Shown here piece by piece: positions 1 through 4,663 of a stretch of DNA of 7,628 nt. The DNA lies in contig CAZEIU010000030.1 in NCBI GenBank assembly GCA_964512085.1, positions 1 to 7,628 of the forward strand, written 5' to 3'. Source of the stretch: JAUPVL01 sp964512085 (GTDB lineage: Bacteria > Patescibacteriota > Saccharimonadia > CAILAD01 > BJGX01). A program made the translations under genes and the position numbers. Numbering within the stretch: the first letter of the stretch is position 1; the number at the start of each line of letters is the position of its first letter. The notes below the pieces were generated by a model, which made no database searches, had not been told where the DNA came from, and worked only from the letters and a program-made list of their open reading frames with translations.

Positions 1-2
1 CT

Positions 3-410
3 TGGGACAGAGTAGACAATCCTAGCAAATACGTTAAAGTCGGACAAGAAGTAAAGGCTCTAATAATTGCCATTGATCAAGACAAGTTGTCGCTTTCACT
101 CAAACAGCTTAGCCAAGACCCATGGGTAGAAGAAATTAAAAAATATAAAGTCGGCGACGCCATAGAGGGTAAAATTACCAGAATTACACCATTTGGCGCA
201 TTTGTACAAATCTCACCTGCTGTAGAAGCTTTGGTGCATATTTCAGAGCTAAGTGACGATCATGTTTCTGACCCCAACGCTCTTGTGAAAGTTGGCGAGT
301 CTAAAACGTTTAAAGTAATTGATATCGACAAAGATCAGCACAAACTTTCACTGAGCTTAAAAACCAAAACCGAAGACAAAAAAGACTCTACTAAAACCAA
401 GGAAGACTGA
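3..410 (+). CDS. rpsA: Ribosomal protein S1, C-terminal part (5' end outside window)
   Basis: This is the last 135 codons of a gene that begins upstream; the frame is open from the window edge and ends at TGA (408-410). S1 domains are OB-folds that bind single-stranded RNA, and ribosomal protein S1 uses several in tandem to hold mRNA on the 30S subunit. The visible part holds the end of one domain (to about residue 34, ending LSLSLKQL), a linker with the DPW motif typical of bS1, and a complete domain (about residues 49-120) with TPFGAFVQI and ALVHISELS. A Lys/Asp/Glu-rich tail closes the protein. NusA, which usually precedes ylxR, is unlikely: it has one S1 domain followed by KH domains, and no KH domain is seen here. 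The total number of S1 domains cannot be known, so another multi-S1 protein remains possible. The gene stops 4 nt before ylxR and is probably cotranscribed with it. Confidence 0.85.
   Translation, partial: WDRVDNPSKYVKVGQEVKALIIAIDQDKLSLSLKQLSQDPWVEEIKKYKVGDAIEGKITRITPFGAFVQISPAVEALVHISELSDDHVSDPNALVKVGESKTFKVIDIDKDQHKLSLSLKTKTEDKKDSTKTKED
399..405 (+). promoter_or_regulatory. Shine-Dalgarno sequence of ylxR
   Basis: AAGGAAG lies inside the last codons of the S1 gene, with its AAGGA core ending 11 nt before the ylxR ATG. It supports the start at 415. It also shows that genes inside this operon use an SD, unlike the first genes of the other transcription units in the window. Confidence 0.55.
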
Positions 411-414
411 GCCT

Positions 415-630
415 ATGACCCAAGCAATCTCTAAAAAGCATACGCCAATTAGAACTTGCTTGAATTGTAGAGCTAGAAAAGCCAAAAAAGAGCTTATACG
501 TATAGTAAAAAAAGACGATGTAGAGTTAGAAGACAAAAACCACATAATATCTGCCAGAGCCTACTATTATTGCAATCAAGACTGTAGGGCCAAACACACC
601 ACTAAACAAAGCAAAGGTAAAAGAAGATGA
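415..630 (+). CDS. ylxR: YlxR/RnpM-family RNA-binding protein (DUF448)
   Basis: This 71-aa basic protein belongs to the YlxR family, encoded next to infB in most bacteria. Family members bind RNA, and the Bacillus protein has been described as a modulator of RNase P (RnpM). The family pattern is visible: RTCLNCR near the N-terminus (residues 13-19), KKELIRIVK (24-32), then a Cys pair C53 and C57. With C15 and C18 these make four cysteines that could bind zinc, as in the Cys-containing members of the family. The family hallmark GRGAY is replaced by SARAY (46-50). At 71 aa it is shorter than the usual 85-100 aa, ending in a Lys/Arg tail soon after C57. It has a good SD upstream and its TGA overlaps the infB start (ATGA, 627-630), implying translational coupling. 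Identification rests on the Cys/Arg pattern plus position. Confidence 0.85.
   Translation: MTQAISKKHTPIRTCLNCRARKAKKELIRIVKKDDVELEDKNHIISARAYYYCNQDCRAKHTTKQSKGKRR
613..617 (+). promoter_or_regulatory. Shine-Dalgarno sequence of infB
   Basis: AAAGG lies 9 nt before the infB ATG at 627, inside the end of ylxR. It fits the start that overlaps the ylxR stop codon by 4 nt. Confidence 0.45.
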
Positions 631-2417
631 ACGAAGAAACGAAAAATACAATATCAATTCCAGAAGTAATTGTGGTAAGCGAACTAGCCAGCAAGCTTGG
701 TCTTGGATCTGCACAAGTAGTTGGTGAACTAATGAAAAACGGTGTAATGGCTACAGTAAATGAGCAAATCGATTTCGAAACTGCCGAGATTATTGCTAGT
801 GAATTTGGTTTTGAACTTACACTAGAAGAACCCGAAGCCGAAAAACGACCATCTGATAATATTGAAAAATCTAACAGTAACAATGCCGAAACTTCTTCGG
901 CCCAATCAAGACCACCTATAGTTGCGGTAATGGGCCATGTTGATCATGGTAAAACATCTTTGTTGGATGCCTTACGCAAAACAGATGTTGCCGCGCAAGA
1001 GGCTGGCGGTATTACTCAACATATTGGCGCCTATCAAGTTACAAAAAACGATAGAGTAATAACATTTCTTGACACTCCTGGGCACGAAGCTTTTGCAGCT
1101 CTAAGAGAGCACGGCGCCAAAACTTGTGATGTTGCTATTATTGTTGTAGCCGCTGATGATGGCGTAAAACCTCAAACCAAAGAAGCTATTGAACATGCCA
1201 AAAATGCCAAGGTTTCAATAGTAATAGCTATTACTAAAATCGACAAAAACTCGGCCGACACTAATAGAGTAAAACAAGAATTAACCGAAATAGGTGTACA
1301 ACCAGATGATTGGGGCGGTGATGTGCCTTGCGTAGAGATTTCTGCCAAAACCGGTGATGGCTTAGATAAACTTTTAGAAGTGGTCTTATTGGTTGCTGAT
1401 ATTTTAGACCCCAAGGCTATTTATACTGGGCTTGCTAATGGAGTAGTAATAGAATCTCACCTAGATACCGGGCGTGGACCTGTCGTAACTCTATTGTTAC
1501 AAAACGGAGAATTAAAAGTTGGTGACTGGGTAGTGGTAGGTAAAAGTTATGGCAAAATAAAAAGCCTAGAAGACTTTAAGTCGCAGCCTATTAAAAAAGC
1601 TACACCGGCCATGCCGGTAGTAGTAAGTGGGCTCAAAGAATTGCCAGTTTTTGGTGATTGGTTTGAAGAAGTTATAAGCGAAAAAGTTGCCAAAGATTGG
1701 ATGAATACTCAGGTTCGCAAAGCAAGTATCAAAAGTCTAACCGCAACCAAAAGCATGAATTCTGCCGATATAGCTAGAGCGGTCATTGCTGGTAAAGTAA
1801 AAGAATTGGCCGTAGTTGTAAAAGCCGACGCTCAAGGTTCGCTAGAGTCTTTAATAAGTTCTCTACAATCTATCGGTAACGAAGAAGTTGGCGTAAAAAT
1901 TATATCTAGCGGACTTGGTGATATATCAGAAAGTGACGTAAACTCTGCTAATGCATCTAGCTCAAATGCGATAATATTAGGTTTTAACGTAGGTATATCT
2001 GCTCCAGTTAATCAACTGGCTAAGAGATCTGGTGTAGAATTTAAGCTGTATAAGATTATCTATGAATTATTAGATGATGTTCGAGACTGGTTGAGCTCTT
2101 TGCTTGAGCCCGAAACAGTCATTACTGAACATGCTAAGCTCAAAGTGCTAGGAGTATTTAAAACTACAAAAAACTCTGTAATCTGTGGAGGCAAAGTGCT
2201 GTCTGGTAAAATTACCTCTGGCTTAGATGTTAATATATTCTCTGATAAGACCGAAGTAGGCAGTGCCAAGCTTACCAATTTGCAAAAAAACAAAGAATCG
2301 GCCAAAGAAGTGGTTGAAGGCGAAGAGTGTGGCCTTAGCCTAGATACAAAAACCCCCATAAAAGTGGGTGACGAGTTGGTATTTATTAGTACCGAGAAAA
2401 AACCAAGAAAGCTCTAA
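627..2417 (+). CDS. infB: Translation initiation factor IF-2
   Basis: IF-2 is the cytoplasmic GTPase that brings fMet-tRNA to the 30S subunit and promotes subunit joining. The 596-aa protein has a short N-terminal part: one IF2_N-like helical domain (about residues 16-63) and a low-complexity linker (about 68-95). It therefore lacks the long N-terminal region seen in E. coli. The G domain follows: G1 GHVDHGKT (103-110), G2 around GITQH (128-132), G3 DTPGHEAF (149-156), G4 TKID (203-206) and G5 SAK (239-241). Domain II contains LDTGRGP (279-285). Domain III is near residues 395-475 (KADAQGSLE, then GFNV), and the C-terminal fMet-tRNA-binding domain includes VFK (510-512) and ECG (567-569). Two oddities are Thr in place of the usual Asn in G4, and changed residues in the C-terminal loop that normally reads KR(Y/F)K or RRFK, here QKNK (553-556). 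The start overlaps ylxR by 4 nt and rbfA follows after 6 nt. Confidence 0.98.
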   Translation: MNEETKNTISIPEVIVVSELASKLGLGSAQVVGELMKNGVMATVNEQIDFETAEIIASEFGFELTLEEPEAEKRPSDNIEKSNSNNAETSSAQSRPPIVAVMGHVDHGKTSLLDALRKTDVAAQEAGGITQHIGAYQVTKNDRVITFLDTPGHEAFAALREHGAKTCDVAIIVVAADDGVKPQTKEAIEHAKNAKVSIVIAITKIDKNSADTNRVKQELTEIGVQPDDWGGDVPCVEISAKTGDGLDKLLEVVLLVADILDPKAIYTGLANGVVIESHLDTGRGPVVTLLLQNGELKVGDWVVVGKSYGKIKSLEDFKSQPIKKATPAMPVVVSGLKELPVFGDWFEEVISEKVAKDWMNTQVRKASIKSLTATKSMNSADIARAVIAGKVKELAVVVKADAQGSLESLISSLQSIGNEEVGVKIISSGLGDISESDVNSANASSSNAIILGFNVGISAPVNQLAKRSGVEFKLYKIIYELLDDVRDWLSSLLEPETVITEHAKLKVLGVFKTTKNSVICGGKVLSGKITSGLDVNIFSDKTEVGSAKLTNLQKNKESAKEVVEGEECGLSLDTKTPIKVGDELVFISTEKKPRKL

Positions 2418-2423
2418 ATTATT

Positions 2424-2750
2424 ATGGCCATGGATAGTATAAAAAAACAAAAACTAGCCGCAACTATTAAAGGTATTGCTGCTGAGTTTTTTTTAAAAAA
2501 TGCCGATAGTTTTCTTAATAACATAATTATCACTCAGTCAGAAACTAGCCTAGATGGCAAAACGATAATAATTTGGGTGCGGGTTGAAAGCAACAAGCTA
2601 GCAGAGTTTACCAAGCGCCAAGACTATTTCCAAAAACAACTTCGTGTATATGTAGCAACACATTCAAAACTGCGCTATTGTCCTTCTATTTTGCTAAAAG
2701 TAGATAATTCTTTTGAAGCCATCGAAAAAATCGAAAAACTAATTTCTTAG
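2424..2750 (+). CDS. rbfA: Ribosome-binding factor A
   Basis: RbfA is a KH-fold protein that binds immature 30S subunits and helps process and fold the 5' end of 16S rRNA. This 108-aa copy shows the family outline: an N-terminal helix (KLAATIKGIAAEFF, about residues 10-23), a strand (NIIITQSETS), a strand (KTIIIWVRVES), a helix containing FQKQLRVYVA, then the closing LRYCPSILLKVDNS (about 83-96) that matches the family's L-R-x-x-P-x-L-x-F-x-x-D-x-S ending. The last helix contains IEKIEK. It lacks the acidic C-terminal tail of E. coli RbfA (133 aa). Sequence similarity is modest, but position directly after infB makes the call firm. A second ATG two codons downstream (2430) is an equally possible start, since no strong SD distinguishes them. 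The usual next gene, truB, is absent. Confidence 0.88.
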   Translation: MAMDSIKKQKLAATIKGIAAEFFLKNADSFLNNIIITQSETSLDGKTIIIWVRVESNKLAEFTKRQDYFQKQLRVYVATHSKLRYCPSILLKVDNSFEAIEKIEKLIS

Positions 2751-2759
2751 AAATTAGTT
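2737..2759 (-). terminator. Perfect 10-bp inverted repeat at the rbfA stop; possible minus-strand terminator
   Basis: The arms AACTAATTTC (2737-2746) and GAAATTAGTT (2750-2759) are perfectly complementary around a 3-nt loop that overlaps the rbfA TAG. On the plus strand the stem is followed by A residues, so it is not a Rho-independent terminator for rbfA. Read on the minus strand, the stem runs into a T-rich stretch (TTTTTCGATTTTTT, 2738 down to 2725). This is terminator-like for transcription coming leftward from fmt. The stem is AT-rich and therefore weak. An mRNA-end stabiliser, or chance in AT-rich DNA, are alternatives. Confidence 0.4.
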
Positions 2760-2762
2760 AAA

Positions 2763-2776
2763 AATAACTTGTTATT
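2763..2776. promoter_or_regulatory. Palindrome overlapping the -35 region of the receiver gene
   Basis: AATAAC-TT-GTTATT is a perfect dyad with a 2-nt centre. The spacing is too tight for an RNA hairpin but suits a dimeric DNA-binding protein. It covers the predicted -35 hexamer (2769-2774) of the receiver promoter. Operator function is inferred from location only, and AT-rich dyads can arise by chance. Confidence 0.35.
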
Positions 2777-2798
2777 GAGCTCAACTTAGGTCTATACT
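2769..2798 (+). promoter_or_regulatory. Promoter of the receiver-domain gene (leaderless architecture)
   Basis: The -35-like TTGTTA (2769-2774) and the -10 TATACT (2793-2798) are separated by 18 bp. With a standard -10 placement (-12 to -7), +1 falls on position 2805, the A of the receiver ATG. There is no SD at a workable distance; the only AGG lies directly against the ATG. The mRNA would therefore be leaderless. Confidence 0.6.
2775..2784. promoter_or_regulatory. 10-bp palindrome in the promoter spacer
   Basis: TTGAGCTCAA is a perfect palindrome lying wholly between the -35 and -10 elements of the receiver promoter. A protein bound here would compete with RNA polymerase, so an operator is plausible. 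No second copy was noticed in the window. Confidence 0.35.
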
Positions 2799-2804
2799 GT
2801 AGGT

Positions 2805-3173
2805 ATGAGCAAACTCGTATTGTTAGTTGAAGATAACGATTTTATCCGCAACATGTATCAACTTAAACTGTCTAAGGCAGACTTAGAAGTTATTGAGGCT
2901 GCTGACGGCAAGATGGCCTTAGATCAAATATCTGAGCACAAACCCGATATTGTCTTGTTAGACCTAATGATGCCGAATGTTAGTGGTATAGAGGTGCTTA
3001 AGTCACTTAAGAAAAAAGGCTTGGTACCAGAATTGCCAGTAATAGTACTTACCAATGTTATGGATCCTCAAACCATCGCTCAAGCTAAAGAGCTTGGTGC
3101 CAAAGATTATATTGTAAAAACAGATCTCACCCCCAGCCAGGTTTTAGAAAAACTTGAGCCATATATTAAGTAG
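2805..3173 (+). CDS. Stand-alone CheY-like response regulator (REC domain only)
   Basis: This 122-aa protein is a single phosphoacceptor receiver domain with no output domain. All catalytic positions are visible: the acidic pair E9/D10 (LLVEDN), the phosphorylated aspartate D53 (VLLDLMMP), T83 (VLTN) and the invariant K105 (YIVKT). The aromatic switch residue is probably Y102. It should take phosphate from a histidine kinase and act through protein contacts, but no kinase or partner lies within the window, so its pathway is unknown. It has its own promoter in the gap after rbfA, with palindromes that could be control sites, and it appears to be translated from a leaderless mRNA. It ends 5 nt from the fmt stop on the opposite strand. 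Single-domain receivers occur in chemotaxis, phosphorelays and scaffolding roles; the sequence alone does not choose among these. Confidence 0.93.
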   Translation: MSKLVLLVEDNDFIRNMYQLKLSKADLEVIEAADGKMALDQISEHKPDIVLLDLMMPNVSGIEVLKSLKKKGLVPELPVIVLTNVMDPQTIAQAKELGAKDYIVKTDLTPSQVLEKLEPYIK

Positions 3174-3178
3174 AACTT

Positions 3179-4117
3179 TTAAGCTAATTTATTCTTATAG
3201 CCATTAATAAAAGCTTGCGCATCAATAGCGTTTTTGCCTTCAATTTGAAGCTTTAATATCTCTAGAGCGCCATTTTTACAGCCAATATAGAGTTTATTGT
3301 CTATAGCAGTAAGTTTAGACTTGTCAATGTTGTTTAGATTGCTGGCTTTTGCCTCTAAAATAATCAGCTTTAAATCTTTATGTACAAACTTAGATTTGGG
3401 CCAACCACTATATGCCCTAACTTGGTTTGCCAATACATCTGCTGCCTTATTCGTATCTATTAAACCATCGGTCGTACTTATTTTATTACAATAAGTAGCC
3501 ATGGCATTATTTTGAGGTGTCGGTTTAATATCTCTGGTGTTTAAAAGATCGTTAATGGTTTCTACTAAAAGCTTAGCTCCAATACCGCCTAATTTATCGG
3601 CTAAAGATTGCTTGGATATACTTTTATCTATAGATATTTTTTCTTGCTTATAAATTGGACCCTCATCCATTTCTTTTACTAATTTCATTATGCTCACACC
3701 AGCAAAATTATCACCATTCAGAATGGTTGATTCTATAGGCGTAGATCCTCTGTATTTGGGCAAAAGCGAGGGATGAATGTTTAGTATGCCATATTCAAAA
3801 CTATCAATAACTGTCTGTGGCACTAGTTTGCCATATGCCGCCAATACGCCTATTTTGGCATTGGTTTGATTTATGACTTCTAATATTTCATCAGTACGAG
3901 CATTAGAGAATATCTCTATGTTGTTATGTTTGGCAAATTCATATATTTCTGAACTATTGTTTGTTCTTGAGATGGTTTGTTTTTGTGGAGCAAAAATAGC
4001 TACTATTTCAAAATTATTTTTCAATAACAAATTGAGCGTGGGTAGATTGGTGTGATGTAGCCCAGTACATAACTTCTCGTTACCAAAAAATATTACAGGT
4101 ATTGTATGGCCACTCAT
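3179..4117 (-). CDS. fmt: Methionyl-tRNA formyltransferase
   Basis: Fmt transfers a formyl group from 10-formyltetrahydrofolate to Met-tRNA(fMet) in the cytoplasm, making the initiator that IF-2 recognises. The 312-aa length is typical. The catalytic triad of the formyltransferase fold is visible as N113 and H115 in NIHPSLLPKYRG and D151 in KEMDEGP. AAYGKLVP (93-100) matches the family's AAYG-LP block, TPQ (200-202) and ATYCNKI (207-213) match the hinge, and GWPKSKF (238-244) opens the C-terminal OB-like tRNA-binding domain. The N-terminal FFGNEK followed by about 8 extra residues differs from the usual GTPxFA, and the basic loop after strand 2 is reduced (about 44-54). This is the last gene of the priA-def-fmt unit. 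It starts 5 nt after the def stop, without a well-spaced SD, so it may be translationally coupled. Confidence 0.95.
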   Translation of the reverse strand: MSGHTIPVIFFGNEKLCTGLHHTNLPTLNLLLKNNFEIVAIFAPQKQTISRTNNSSEIYEFAKHNNIEIFSNARTDEILEVINQTNAKIGVLAAYGKLVPQTVIDSFEYGILNIHPSLLPKYRGSTPIESTILNGDNFAGVSIMKLVKEMDEGPIYKQEKISIDKSISKQSLADKLGGIGAKLLVETINDLLNTRDIKPTPQNNAMATYCNKISTTDGLIDTNKAADVLANQVRAYSGWPKSKFVHKDLKLIILEAKASNLNNIDKSKLTAIDNKLYIGCKNGALEILKLQIEGKNAIDAQAFINGYKNKLA

Positions 4118-4122
4118 ACTAG

Positions 4123-4662
4123 TTATTTAGACTCTTCATCATTTAAAGGATTGAGTTTACCTGAAGCGTCTATACTCATCAAGTCCTTATTGCTTTTAAT
4201 GTGATCTAAAAAAATAATTCCGTTCATGTGGTCGATTTCGTGTTGAAGAACACGGGCCGGAAAACCCTCAAGATTTAACCTAATTTCATTACCGTCGAGA
4301 TCTTGAGCTCGAACTTTTATTTTTAAGGCTCTTTTTACTCTTCCGTAGAGCCCCGGTACACTTAAACAGCCTTCTACATCAGTTACTGTTTGTTGGCTTT
4401 TTTTGATTATTTTTGGATTAACAAAAGTTGAAAATGTTTTGTCTTTACTGCTCTCAAACTTGTCTCTAACAACAGTTAGTTGAATCGGTTCGCCTACTTG
4501 AATTGCTGCCAGTGCGGCGCCGAATTCGCTATCGTGATCCCAATCTAAGGTAGTTTCTATCATATCTTCGGCAAGTTTTTTTATAGAATCATCAACATAG
4601 CCAATTTTTCGTGACTTAATTCTTAATGTTTCGTCTGGTATGGTTACGAGTTTTTTTATCAT
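4123..4662 (-). CDS. def: Peptide deformylase
   Basis: Peptide deformylase is a metal-dependent hydrolase (usually Fe2+) that removes the formyl group from the N-terminal methionine of new proteins. The 179-aa protein has the three family motifs in order. Motif I is GAALAAIQ (48-55); motif II is EGCLS (97-101), with metal ligand C99; motif III is HEIDH (141-145), with ligands H141 and H145 and catalytic E142. Motif I normally reads G-x-G-x-A-A-x-Q, so its second glycine is alanine here (A50). The start at 4662 gives MIKKLVTIPDETLR, matching the family's I-x-x-x-P-D-x-x-L-R opening. Only 1 nt separates it from the priA stop and no SD is seen, which implies translational coupling. Pairing with fmt is the common arrangement, since the two enzymes add and remove the same group. 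Confidence 0.96.
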   Translation of the reverse strand: MIKKLVTIPDETLRIKSRKIGYVDDSIKKLAEDMIETTLDWDHDSEFGAALAAIQVGEPIQLTVVRDKFESSKDKTFSTFVNPKIIKKSQQTVTDVEGCLSVPGLYGRVKRALKIKVRAQDLDGNEIRLNLEGFPARVLQHEIDHMNGIIFLDHIKSNKDLMSIDASGKLNPLNDEESK

Positions 4663-4663
4663 T

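Noticed and set aside
408..630. Alternative genetic code with UGA read as glycine
   Set aside because: TGA ends both the S1 gene and ylxR at sensible places, and conserved glycines elsewhere use GGN codons.
1172..1414. 80-codon open frame on the minus strand inside infB, and similar frames at 357-545, 526-714, 602-883 and 2060-2359
   Set aside because: They lie antisense to well-supported genes, and their Ser/Thr/Phe-rich products have no recognisable domain. They are mirror images of real coding frames.
1604..1618. GC-rich inverted repeat ACCGGC-CAT-GCCGGT within infB
   Set aside because: It encodes conserved domain II residues (TPAMPV), has no U-tract, and is only a 6-bp stem. It is probably chance codon use.
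2721..2738. Perfect tandem repeat of ATCGAAAAA near the end of rbfA
   Set aside because: It encodes IEKIEK in frame within the final helix. Two copies are too few to call a repeat element.
3150..3200. Bidirectional terminator between the convergent receiver and fmt stops
   Set aside because: Only a 4-bp AAGT/ACTT stem is visible, with no real U-tract.
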